Below the pieces are notes generated by a model. The model was not told the DNA's origin, ran no database searches, and was given only the letters and a program-made list of their open reading frames with translations. The translations under genes were made by a program, and so were the position numbers. Source: Candidatus Avelusimicrobium pullicaecorum (GTDB lineage: Bacteria; Elusimicrobiota; Elusimicrobia; Elusimicrobiales; Elusimicrobiaceae). Taken from it: a DNA stretch of 64,000 bases. Of the stretch, positions 41,175 through 49,152 are shown piece by piece. How positions within the stretch are numbered: position 1 is the stretch's first letter; every line of letters begins with the position of its first letter. Location: assembly GCA_944322825.1 (NCBI GenBank), contig CALUQD010000005.1, positions 1-64,000 on the forward strand, written 5' to 3'.

Positions 41175-42523
41175 ATATTCCATCCATTGATTTCATTTAG
41201 TTTTTTCTTGATTGCATCGTATTTTGATTTTTCTTCTTCCGTTTCTTCCGTTTCGCCCGGCTGGTCCAAACGTTTTAGTTCCATCCATTCTATTTCCTGG
41301 GAGTTTTTCATTCCGCTTATTTTTTGGAAAAGCGCCCCGTTGTCCCAGCCGGGGTGTATGCCCAGCGCATATTTATTAATTGTTTCTCTATACACCCTGG
41401 ACATTTTTACCCGCAGGCTATAACTCCACGTATAGCATTGGTGCATCACGCCGGCAGTTACATTCTCCAAACCAAACCGGTCCGCAAAAAACAGCACGGC
41501 ACACTCAAACAAACATTTAACATATCGATCCCCCGCTCTTTGCTCTGGCAGGCAATCGGGCGGAAAAACGTTCTGTATTTTCTTTTGTATTTCGCGCAAC
41601 AACCGATTATAGTGCAGCACATAAGCAAAAAACCGTTTTCCATCTATAACCGGCTGCGTCAGCTGGAAGGGATAAATTTCCTCCCCGCCGTTTATAAGCG
41701 CGTAACCGCCGGCGTTGTATGCTTCGGCAAACAGATGGCTGGCTTTGTGATAATTAGAATAGGTATATTTATCCCACACGCGCACGCCTTTAAATGCATC
41801 TATTTTAAGGCTATTATACCCCAACCCGTTTTCTTTTTTATACCACCGGGTAAGCGGGTACAAATAATTTTTAAACAATACTTCCAAGTACTTTTGATTG
41901 ATATCTTCCCACTGGTTTACCCATTTTTGGATTTCTTCTTTGGGCAAGTTTCTCATTTCGCGCAAGTGATACGATTTTAATAAATCGTGCGGCGCCAAAG
42001 AAGCGCCGCGATTGTTTTGGGAATCGAAAAATTGGAAGGATTCCTGTTCGCTGGCCGCGATAATTTTTACCATATCGCATTGAGTGAGCAAGTATTTCTT
42101 ATACTGTTCCCGTTCAGCAGGCAGCAGATTCCGCACCCTTTTGGCCAGCAGCTGAAAATTCTGCCAAACGGCCTGTTGCGACAGCGGCCCAAAGGGTTCG
42201 TTTAATAATAAGCTGTCAACGTGTACGACGTCTTCTTCTTTTAAATGGCCGTGTTCATCTTTTTCCCCTAAGCAATAAAGCAAAATGCTTAGCGTGGTCA
42301 AGCGCTGCTGTCCGTCCACCACAAAATAGACTCCGTTGGACTGGTGCAAAATAACGGTACCCAGGCGGTATTCCTCTTGATTGTTTTTAAAAGCCTGGTA
42401 GGTATCGTTAAAAAGGGTAAGGGCTGTTTTTACGCCCCAGCGGTAAGGGCGCTGATACGAAGGCAATTTAAGCCCCAGTTTCAGCAAGTCTTGTATAGCA
42501 AGAATATCGTTTTGGGTATCCAT
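41171..42523 (-). CDS. DUF262 protein, partner of the preceding gene
   Basis: 450 residues from the ATG at 42523, which has AGGAA eight bases upstream; the first Met at 42547 has no ribosome site. The DUF262 core reads LPSYQRPYRWG, GTVILHQSN, VVDGQQRLTTLSILLYCLG and SFQFFDSQNNRGASLAPHDLLKSY. Unlike its partner it has no obvious HNH block in the C-terminal half, which is helical and ends in a charged coiled region. Two DUF262 proteins in one overlapping operon suggest a heteromeric restriction system (inference). Confidence 0.85.
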   Translation of the reverse strand: MDTQNDILAIQDLLKLGLKLPSYQRPYRWGVKTALTLFNDTYQAFKNNQEEYRLGTVILHQSNGVYFVVDGQQRLTTLSILLYCLGEKDEHGHLKEEDVVHVDSLLLNEPFGPLSQQAVWQNFQLLAKRVRNLLPAEREQYKKYLLTQCDMVKIIAASEQESFQFFDSQNNRGASLAPHDLLKSYHLREMRNLPKEEIQKWVNQWEDINQKYLEVLFKNYLYPLTRWYKKENGLGYNSLKIDAFKGVRVWDKYTYSNYHKASHLFAEAYNAGGYALINGGEEIYPFQLTQPVIDGKRFFAYVLHYNRLLREIQKKIQNVFPPDCLPEQRAGDRYVKCLFECAVLFFADRFGLENVTAGVMHQCYTWSYSLRVKMSRVYRETINKYALGIHPGWDNGALFQKISGMKNSQEIEWMELKRLDQPGETEETEEEKSKYDAIKKKLNEINGWNI

Positions 42524-42643
42524 AAAAAGTTCCTGTTTATTTTGCATTTATTATACCTTAAATTAATCGAAACCCGTCTTCTAATCTATTTTTTATGCTG
42601 GCGGAGCGCTTTTTCTTTCTTATAATGGGCTTAGGGAGGTTTT

Positions 42644-43741
42644 ATGAAAAAGATATTTACAGGACTATTGGCCAGTGTACTGGCCCTGGGGCCGGCGTGG
42701 CCGGCCGATGCGTGTACGGGCATTTCGTTTACGACGCAAGATAAATCTTTCTTGCAGGCGCGCACGATTGAATGGGGCGGATTTTCGTTGGACAGCAAGC
42801 TCGTCATTCTGCCGCGCGGACAAAAGAATACTTCCCTTACGCCGCAAGGCCCCAACGGGCTTAGCTGGACGAATAAATACGGCGCGGTAGGCATCAGCGT
42901 GGTAAAAGACGCGTTCATCGGCGAAGGCGTCAACGAAAAGGGTTTGGGCGCGGGAATTTTTTACTTTTTCGGTTACGGCAGTCTGGCGCCGTTTAACGCC
43001 AAAAAAGCTAAAAAATCCGTGGCGGACGTGGAATTGGTGCGCTGGATGCTGACCAATTTCGCCACGGTGGAAGAAGTTATCAACGGGCTGAAGAAAATAG
43101 AAATCGTCACCATCTACCCGCCGCAGGAAGGCCAGCAAACGGCTTCCACCGGGCATTGGCGCATTTCGGACGCTACCGGCCGCAGCGTGGTGCTGGAAAT
43201 CGAAAATAACGGCCAGCGCCATATTTACGAAAATACCGTCGGCGTACTGACCAATTCGCCTTCGTTCCCGTGGCAGGTGACGAACTTGAAGAATTATGTG
43301 CATTTACAGGCGGGGGACGTGAAACCCGTTGAGTACGGCCAGACGAAACTTTCCGCCTTTGGCGCGGGAGCGGGGATGTGGGGACTGCCCGGCGACATTA
43401 CGCCCCCGTCGCGCTTTGTGCGGGCGTTTTTCTACCTGCATACGGCTCCGGCCGCAGCCACGTCGCAGGACGGCGTATTACAGGCGTTCCACATTTTAAA
43501 TAACTTCGATATTCCGATTGGCGTGGAATTTGCCGCCGGCGAAAAAATACCGGCTTTGCCCAGCGCCACCCAGTGGACGAGCGTCAGCAATTTAACACAC
43601 CCTGCGTTTTATTACCGCACGATGCACAACAGCCAAATCCGCTCCGTGGATTTGACGGCCATCAATTTTGCCGGAGTAAAAGCGCAGGTGCTGCCGCTGG
43701 ATAAAGAGCCGGAACAAATTCACCCGGTTGTATTGGAATAA
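42644..43741 (+). CDS. Exported linear amide C-N hydrolase (choloylglycine hydrolase family)
   Basis: The 365-residue protein has a signal peptide ending ...WPADA and then Cys as the first mature residue (DACTGISFTTQD), the N-terminal nucleophile of Ntn hydrolases. Conserved ARTIEWG (Arg), DSKLVILPRG and GVLTNSPSFPWQ follow. The family includes bile salt hydrolases and penicillin V acylases, and substrate specificity cannot be read from sequence alone. In a gut bacterium, bile-acid or N-acyl amide hydrolysis is plausible. GAGG upstream of the ATG. Export is likely from the signal sequence, unlike cytoplasmic BSHs of Gram-positives. Confidence 0.85.
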   Translation: MKKIFTGLLASVLALGPAWPADACTGISFTTQDKSFLQARTIEWGGFSLDSKLVILPRGQKNTSLTPQGPNGLSWTNKYGAVGISVVKDAFIGEGVNEKGLGAGIFYFFGYGSLAPFNAKKAKKSVADVELVRWMLTNFATVEEVINGLKKIEIVTIYPPQEGQQTASTGHWRISDATGRSVVLEIENNGQRHIYENTVGVLTNSPSFPWQVTNLKNYVHLQAGDVKPVEYGQTKLSAFGAGAGMWGLPGDITPPSRFVRAFFYLHTAPAAATSQDGVLQAFHILNNFDIPIGVEFAAGEKIPALPSATQWTSVSNLTHPAFYYRTMHNSQIRSVDLTAINFAGVKAQVLPLDKEPEQIHPVVLE

Positions 43742-43755
43742 AATTGGTTCAGATG

Positions 43756-43787
43756 AAAAAGCCCCGGCTGTTTGCCGGGGCTTTTTT
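43756..43787. terminator. Bidirectional intrinsic terminator
   Basis: AAAAAGCCCCGGC pairs with GCCGGGGCTTTTTT. Shared by the C-N hydrolase and the converging pilin. Confidence 0.85.
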
Positions 43788-44298
43788 ATTGGGATATTTT
43801 GTAAAAAGCACGTCCGTTAGAACTCCAATCCAAGGGACCATAACTTTTGCATATGGAAACTTGCAACGAATTGTTCTCCTCCGCCACACACCACTTTTTC
43901 CCGCGAAAATTCTCTGACCCTTCATTTAAAAGATGAAATTCTATATACAAAGGCATATTGGCCACTAGTGCCAAGGCCGAACAAGTACGAACTACGTCGC
44001 CACCGCCGGTATTGCACGAATACTTAAAGTTTTTTCCGGTCGGATTGACTTGAATATCCAATAAGCTCAAATCATCCGTATAGGCGCCATTGGCCATATA
44101 ATACACTTCCTGGGCATCCACAATGGATTTTAAGGTTACAATGGCTTCCGTCGTGCGGCTTTTGGATACCGCTTTCTGATACTGCGGCAACGCCACCGCC
44201 GACAAAATACCGATGATTAAAACGACCACTAACAGTTCTATTAGCGTGAATCCGGCGTTTTTCCCCACCGGGAGGGTTTTTTGATAAATTTTGCTCAT
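43786..44298 (-). CDS. Type IV pilin-like protein with start codon in an 18-bp palindrome
   Basis: 170 residues from the ATG at 44298: MSKIYQKTLPVGKNAG, then [19 protein letters not shown] and ALPQYQKAVSKSRTTEAIVTLKSIVDAQEVYYMANGAYTDDLSLLDI. The C-terminal domain is variable, with Cys pairs. The reading frame from this ATG is intact here (A6 run). Closest in leader to the pilin at 5354. The upstream repeat (44301 on) contains A12. Expected to be processed by PilD; whether it is the major pilin cannot be told. Confidence 0.85.
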   Translation of the reverse strand: MSKIYQKTLPVGKNAGFTLIELLVVVLIIGILSAVALPQYQKAVSKSRTTEAIVTLKSIVDAQEVYYMANGAYTDDLSLLDIQVNPTGKNFKYSCNTGGGDVVRTCSALALVANMPLYIEFHLLNEGSENFRGKKWCVAEENNSLQVSICKSYGPLDWSSNGRAFYKISQ

Positions 44299-44318
44299 AC
44301 GCAAAATTTATCAAAAAA
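44277..44318. promoter_or_regulatory. 18-bp inverted repeat enclosing a pilin start codon
   Basis: TTTTTTGATAAATTTTGC (44277-44294) pairs perfectly with 44301-44318. The 6-nt loop holds the minus-strand ATG. The longest of the three such repeats. Confidence 0.8.
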
Positions 44319-44945
44319 AAAAAACAAATCAAGGCCCCGAGCCGGGGCTCCCCACTCTAGGCCCGTTAACACGATTAGTGGGGCCACACTGTTTTTAGAA
44401 TGTCGCTCCCCTGGTGCAACGGCTCCTTGCCGGGGGCAGGCTTTTTGGCCCCGGCCAAGGGGGCGCCTAATACGGTGCTTACGCCATTAGGGAACAACTG
44501 ATTGAGGATGTTTTTGCAAGAGGCCCAGCGCCTGGGCTCCCTTTCCTTTACCCGCTAACACGATTAGTGGAGCCACACTGTTTGTGGAATGTCGCACTAC
44601 TAAAAAAGGAAAGTCGTTTCCGCTTATGTAGTTGCCGTGGTTGTTGTCGTGGTTGTAGCCGTTGCCGTTGCTGTTTAACCGGCCCTTTCGCCCCGTCTAT
44701 AAAAAGCCTTCCAAGCGGATAAGAAATTTTATTGTTTGAGTGCGGGGAACCCGCGCGAGTTATAAAATTTCCCGCTTGGAAGTGATTTTTATGGGGCCCT
44801 GGGCCGGGGCAGAGCCTGCCCTCCCATCTTTGGTACTTTTTCCCGCCGGAAAAAGTACATCTAAAACAAGTGATTTTTGTGGCTCCCTGGGGGCCAGAGC
44901 CTGGCCCCCTTCTTTGGTACTTTTTCCCGCCGGAAAAACACCCCA
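44301..44945. repeat. Pilin-linked mosaic hairpin repeat, copy D
   Basis: It holds the A12 run; hairpins GCCCCG/CGGGGC (44334-44348), GCCCAG/CTGGGC (44523-44537) and a GGGCAG/CTGCCC near 44810; two GTTAAC/GCTAAC...GCCACACTGTTT modules (about 44362 and 44550); the three-part hairpin 44708-44782; and 11-bp hairpin 44833-44843/44848-44858, with an imperfect second copy at 44917-44938. A GCGCCTAATACGGTGCTTACG stretch recurs in copy C. No supported gene lies within 44299-45018. Confidence 0.75.
44708..44782. repeat. Three-segment long hairpin inside repeat D
   Basis: Outer stem 44708-44718/44772-44782 has the same sequence as copy A. Inner stems are conserved; one top-stem position becomes a G-U pair. 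Confidence 0.8.
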
Positions 44946-44967
44946 GAAGGTAGGGGCCGGATAGCCA

Positions 44968-45007
44968 AAAAAATCCGCCACCTGCCAAAAGCAAGCGGCG
45001 GATTTTT
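44968..45007. terminator. Intrinsic terminator after isocitrate dehydrogenase
   Basis: AAATCCGCC (44971-44979) pairs with GGCGGATTT (44997-45005), with A/T runs on both sides. It ends the TCA-branch operon. Confidence 0.75.
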
Positions 45008-45018
45008 CAAACAAGCCA

Positions 45019-46026
45019 CTATTTCAAATGCGCTATTACCGCACGGGCAAATTCATCCGTTGTGGCGGTTCCGCCCAAATCAAACGTCAGCGTCTTGCCT
45101 TCCTGCAACACGCGCATTAATGCGTTTTCCACCCGCTGGGCACAGGAATCTTCGCCCAAGTGGCGCAGCATCAAACACGCACTTAACAGCAGGGCCGTGG
45201 GGTTGGCCTTATTCTGCCCGGCCAGCGTGGGGCTGCTGCCGTGCACGGCTTCAAACACGGCGGCGTGGGTGCCGATATTGGCCCCCGGGGCTACGCCCAA
45301 GCCGCCCGTCAAGCCGGCAGCCAGGTCGGACACGATATCCCCATACAAATTAGGCAACACCAGCACATCGTACGCTTCGGGGTTAATCACCAATTGCATA
45401 CACAAATTGTCCACCAGTACTTCTTCGTAGGCAATCTGCGGATACTGCCGGGCCACCGCACGCACGGCGTCCAAAAAAAGTCCGTCCGAAAATTTACAAA
45501 TGTTGGCTTTGCTGACGGCCGTTACTTTGCGGCGGTTGTTTTTAACCGCGTAATCAAACGCGTAGCGCGCAATCCGTTCGGAGGCGCCGCGCGTAATGCG
45601 CTTGATGGACTCGGCAGTATCGTCATCCACTTTGCGTTCTATGCCGGCGTACAAATCTTCGGTATTTTCGCGCACGATGACCAAATCCACCCCGGTATAG
45701 CGGCTTTTTACGCCGGGCAGCGTTTTGGCCGGGCGCACGCAGGCGTACAAATCCAAGGCTTTGCGAAGCGCCACATTTACACTGCGAAAGCCCTTCCCAA
45801 TCGGCGTGGTAATCGGCCCTTTTAAAGCCACTTTGTTTTGGGCAATGCTGTCTAACACGCGCTGGGGGAGAACTTCCCCCTCTTTTTCCAGCACGGCCGC
45901 GCCGGCGGTTTGTACTTCCCAGGCTATGGGAGCACCTGCCGCCTGCAAAATATCCGTTACCGCGCGGGTAATTTCCGGGCCGATGCCATCGCCGGGGATT
46001 AACGTAACCAAATGTTTGTGCGTCAT
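45019..46026 (-). CDS. icd: NAD-type isocitrate dehydrogenase
   Basis: 335 residues. [74 protein letters not shown] and AVHGS place it in the beta-decarboxylating dehydrogenase family. The [16 protein letters not shown] block resembles NAD-dependent (IDH3-like) enzymes rather than isopropylmalate dehydrogenases. It would oxidise isocitrate to 2-oxoglutarate, and the neighbours supply citrate synthesis and isomerisation. Homoisocitrate dehydrogenase is the main alternative. Start overlaps the end of the small isomerase subunit by four bases. Confidence 0.85.
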   Translation of the reverse strand: MTHKHLVTLIPGDGIGPEITRAVTDILQAAGAPIAWEVQTAGAAVLEKEGEVLPQRVLDSIAQNKVALKGPITTPIGKGFRSVNVALRKALDLYACVRPAKTLPGVKSRYTGVDLVIVRENTEDLYAGIERKVDDDTAESIKRITRGASERIARYAFDYAVKNNRRKVTAVSKANICKFSDGLFLDAVRAVARQYPQIAYEEVLVDNLCMQLVINPEAYDVLVLPNLYGDIVSDLAAGLTGGLGVAPGANIGTHAAVFEAVHGSSPTLAGQNKANPTALLLSACLMLRHLGEDSCAQRVENALMRVLQEGKTLTFDLGGTATTDEFARAVIAHLK

Positions 46027-46523
46027 ACCAAGTCGAACCCGCCGTGTTTTTGAATGTGCGCCATCAGGCCGCCTTCGTTCAAAATTTTAATCATCACATC
46101 CGGCAGCGGCGTGACGGGAATATCGATTTTTTGCGTGCGGTTGTGCACCACGCCGGCTTTCACATCCACTTCCAGTTCGTCGCCGGCGTTGATTTTGTCC
46201 GTGTCGCATTCCACGAGCAAAAGCCCAATGTTAATGGCGTTACGGAAGAAAATACGCGCAAAACTTTTGGCCAATACCGCGTTTACGCCTGCCAATTTGA
46301 TGATGGTCGGCGCGTGCTCGCGCGAAGAACCCAACCCAAAATTCCGGCCGGCTACCACAAAATCGCCTTTCTGCATAGAGGACGCAAAGTTCGGGTCCGC
46401 ATCTTCCAGCACGTGCTTGGCCAGTTCCGGCAAGTTGCTGCGCAGGTGGAACAAGCGGCCGGGGGCAATGTGGTCGGTGCTGATATCGTCGCCAAATTTC
46501 CAGGCTTTTCCTTTTAATTGCAT
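46023..46523 (-). CDS. Aconitase/isopropylmalate-isomerase-type small subunit
   Basis: 166 residues with the swivel-domain signature of LeuD/Hac[44 protein letters not shown] and [18 protein letters not shown]. It completes the active site of the large subunit at 46525. Given the flanking Re-citrate synthase and isocitrate dehydrogenase, it probably serves a two-subunit aconitase for citrate to isocitrate. Isopropylmalate or homocitrate substrates cannot be excluded by sequence alone. Confidence 0.85.
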   Translation of the reverse strand: MQLKGKAWKFGDDISTDHIAPGRLFHLRSNLPELAKHVLEDADPNFASSMQKGDFVVAGRNFGLGSSREHAPTIIKLAGVNAVLAKSFARIFFRNAINIGLLLVECDTDKINAGDELEVDVKAGVVHNRTQKIDIPVTPLPDVMIKILNEGGLMAHIQKHGGFDLV

Positions 46524-46524
46524 A

Positions 46525-47778
46525 TTAAATCTCCCTCGGGTCGGTAATGTGTCCGGTCAGCGCGCTGGCCGCGGCCGTGGCGGGGCTGCACAGGTAAATA
46601 AACCCTTTGGTGTTGCCCATACGGCCTTGGAAGTTGCGGTTTTGGGTAGAAAGGCACGCTTCGCCGTCGCCCAAAATGCCGCCGTGCACGCCCACGCACG
46701 GGCCGCAGCCCGGCGTTTGCACAGACGCGCCGCTTTGCACAAAAATTTCAATCAGCCCTTCTTTTAACGCCTGGAGCATTACATCGCGCGATGCGGGCGT
46801 GACAAACAAACGTATGCCGTCGGCTACGCGTTTGCCTTTTAAAATAGCGGCGGCCGTGCGCAAATCTTCTATGCGTCCGTTGGTGCAAGTGCCGATATAG
46901 ATTTGGTTGATTTTAACGTCCGCCAACGCTTTGGCTTTTTTGACGTTGTCCACCGTGTGCGGGCAGGATACGACCGGCTCCAGTTTAGAAGCGTCTATTT
47001 TTATCACGCGTTCGTAAACGGCGCCTTCGTCGGCTTTCATTTCCTTAAATTTATCGCCGCGGCCGTGTTCCTGCAAATACTTTTTGGTTTTTTCGTCCGG
47101 CGCAATGAGCCCAGCTTTCGCGCCGGCTTCCACCGCCATATTGGAAAGGGTAAACCGATCGGCCATTTCCATATTTTCAATGGTTTCGCCGCAAAATTCC
47201 AACGCCTTATACGTGGCGCCGTCCGCGCCGATAAGCCCGATTAAATGCAAAATCAAATCTTTCGCGCCGACGCCGGGCTGAAATTTCCCCGTCACTTCCA
47301 CTTTAAAAGTAGCCGGCACTTTCAGCCACGTTTTGCCAATGGCCATCCCTACCGCTACGTCCGTGGAACCCATCCCCGTCGCAAACGCGCCCAGCGCGCC
47401 GGACGTGCAGGTGTGGGAATCGGCCCCGATGAGGATTTCGCCGGGGTTGACGTATTTTTCCACCAGCAGCTGGTGGCAAACGCCTTCGCCGATTTCACTT
47501 AAAACAGCGCCGGTGCGCTTGGCAAAATCGCGCAAAACAATATGCGTGTTGGAAAGCTCCTTGCGGGGGCTGGGGGCGGCGTGGTCGATAAATAAAATGG
47601 TGCGGCTGGGGTTTTTAACCGTAGTAAAGCCGGCTTTTTCCAGTTGGGCCACCGTCAGCGGGCCGGTGCCGTCTTGCACGGCGGTCACGTCCACATCCGC
47701 CACCACAAAATCGCCGGCGCGCACGGGCGAGGGCGTATGGGCGGAAATAATTTTTTCGGCTAACGTCTGTTTAAGCAT
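46525..47778 (-). CDS. Aconitase/isopropylmalate-isomerase-type large subunit
   Basis: 417 residues, LeuC/HacA family. FIDHAAPSPRKELSNTH, EGVCHQLLVEKYVNPGEILIGADSHTCTSGALGAFATGMGSTDVA (first cluster Cys), GTCTNGRIEDLRTAAAIL and TPGCGPCVGVHGG with two cluster Cys hold the 4Fe-4S. Together with the 166-residue subunit it dehydrates and rehydrates a tricarboxylate. Its stop is one base before the small subunit start. Its own start overlaps the Re-citrate synthase-like gene. Confidence 0.88.
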   Translation of the reverse strand: MLKQTLAEKIISAHTPSPVRAGDFVVADVDVTAVQDGTGPLTVAQLEKAGFTTVKNPSRTILFIDHAAPSPRKELSNTHIVLRDFAKRTGAVLSEIGEGVCHQLLVEKYVNPGEILIGADSHTCTSGALGAFATGMGSTDVAVGMAIGKTWLKVPATFKVEVTGKFQPGVGAKDLILHLIGLIGADGATYKALEFCGETIENMEMADRFTLSNMAVEAGAKAGLIAPDEKTKKYLQEHGRGDKFKEMKADEGAVYERVIKIDASKLEPVVSCPHTVDNVKKAKALADVKINQIYIGTCTNGRIEDLRTAAAILKGKRVADGIRLFVTPASRDVMLQALKEGLIEIFVQSGASVQTPGCGPCVGVHGGILGDGEACLSTQNRNFQGRMGNTKGFIYLCSPATAAASALTGHITDPREI

Positions 47779-49030
47779 TTTTTCCCTCTCCCAAGTAATG
47801 CGGGGTAATCGTCATCACCTTGGCGGCGATGTCCGGGTGGTGGTAAATAAAGCGCAGTTCGCTTTCCACCAGCGGCAGTTGGTTGTGTACGTTGGCGTAG
47901 CGCACGAGTTCCAAAATCTCGCGGGCGTGCGCGTCGTTTTTAAATTCCAATTCCAACTTTTCGTACACGTTGCGGAACCCCTTAATGCCGCCGTATTCCC
48001 CGGTAGTAATGACGCGGCCGGTTTCAATTACTTCCGGCTCTCCGCGGCCGAGTTCTTCAAAATCGTACAGCTCGTAGTTGCGGCGGTCTTTAAGCGCTCC
48101 GTCGGCGTGGATGCCCGATTCGTGCGCAAAAGCGTTGGCCCCCACGGCCGGCTGGTTAATCGGTATCGGTACGCCAAACGCGTACGAAGCGTATTTGGCC
48201 AGCTGCCAGGCTTTGTTCAGGCGGATGTTGGGGTTTAATTTATAATCTTTCATCCCGCTGCCGTGCACAATGGCCAACAGGCAGGAAACCAAATCGGCGT
48301 TTCCCGCGCGTTCGCCCAACCCGTTTACCGTCGTGTTGATGAACGCTTCCGAACCGCCGTCTACCGCGCCTTTGGCGCCCATCACGGAATTGGCCACCGC
48401 CATACCCAAATCGTTGTGGCAGTGCAGTTCAATGGCGATATGCGTCGCCTCGGCGATTTTGCGGATACGGTCGTAAATGACGTCGGGCGTATCGTACCCC
48501 AAAGTATCGCAATAGCGAAAGCGCACCGCGCCGGCTTCTTTGGCGGCGCCGGCGAATTCAATCAAAAAATCTAAATCCGTGCGGGAAGCGTCCTCGGCGT
48601 TTACACCAATGCCCAGGGCGCCTTTTTCTTTGGCCAGGCGCACGGCGCGGACGGCTTTATCCATAATATCTTTGCGGTTAAACTTGCCGCCAAATTTGCC
48701 GGCCAGCATTTGGTCCGACGTAGACATAGACAAATTGCAATACTTCAGCCCCGGTACGTTTTTAAAAGCCAAGGTTACGTCTTCTTCCACGGCGCGCAGC
48801 CAGCCGCTTAGGCGGGTTTTATTAATTACCCCTTGTTCAACGAGTTCCAAATTGGCATTTAAGTAATTGGTTTCGTGGTTGGCAGTAGGGAAACCAAATT
48901 CGGAAAAAGCCACCCCCAGTTCGTTTAGGTAGCAGTTGAGCATCGTTTTTTGCAGTTTGGACAGGCCCAGCCGGGAGGTTTGCACCCCGTCGCGGTTAGT
49001 CACGTCCACAATCCAAATGGTATGTTTCAT
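47771..49030 (-). CDS. Re-citrate synthase / homocitrate synthase family protein
   Basis: 419 residues, DRE-TIM aldolase family (IPMS/HCS/Re-CS): VDVTNRDGVQTSRLGLSKLQK, ELHCHNDLGMAVANS, INTTVNGLGERAGNADL and AHESGIHADG. It condenses a 2-oxoacid with acetyl-CoA. The next three genes carry isomerase subunits and an isocitrate-type dehydrogenase, which fits oxaloacetate to citrate with Re stereochemistry, as in Clostridium kluyveri, leading to glutamate. Homocitrate synthase for a lysine-type route is the alternative. First gene of the operon. Confidence 0.75.
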   Translation of the reverse strand: MKHTIWIVDVTNRDGVQTSRLGLSKLQKTMLNCYLNELGVAFSEFGFPTANHETNYLNANLELVEQGVINKTRLSGWLRAVEEDVTLAFKNVPGLKYCNLSMSTSDQMLAGKFGGKFNRKDIMDKAVRAVRLAKEKGALGIGVNAEDASRTDLDFLIEFAGAAKEAGAVRFRYCDTLGYDTPDVIYDRIRKIAEATHIAIELHCHNDLGMAVANSVMGAKGAVDGGSEAFINTTVNGLGERAGNADLVSCLLAIVHGSGMKDYKLNPNIRLNKAWQLAKYASYAFGVPIPINQPAVGANAFAHESGIHADGALKDRRNYELYDFEELGRGEPEVIETGRVITTGEYGGIKGFRNVYEKLELEFKNDAHAREILELVRYANVHNQLPLVESELRFIYHHPDIAAKVMTITPHYLGEGKNA

Positions 49031-49110
49031 ACCGGGTCCTCCAAAATCGGTTTTATATTTGTAGATTTTACCATATTTGGACCGCCGAGCCTTCCGGGAA
49101 TTTCCCCGTA

Positions 49111-49137
49111 AAAAAAGGAACGCCGAAGCGTTCCTTT
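49111..49137 (-). terminator. Intrinsic terminator
   Basis: AAAGGAACGC pairs with GCGTTCCTTT around CGAA, with T's following on the minus strand. It ends the GGDEF-EAL gene at 49153. Confidence 0.85.
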
Positions 49138-49152
49138 AAAAAATTTTAAGAA

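Noticed and set aside
46044-48866. Long antisense frames opposite the TCA-branch operon
   Set aside because: They are shadows of GC-rich coding sequence; the sense frames have full catalytic motifs and operon overlaps.
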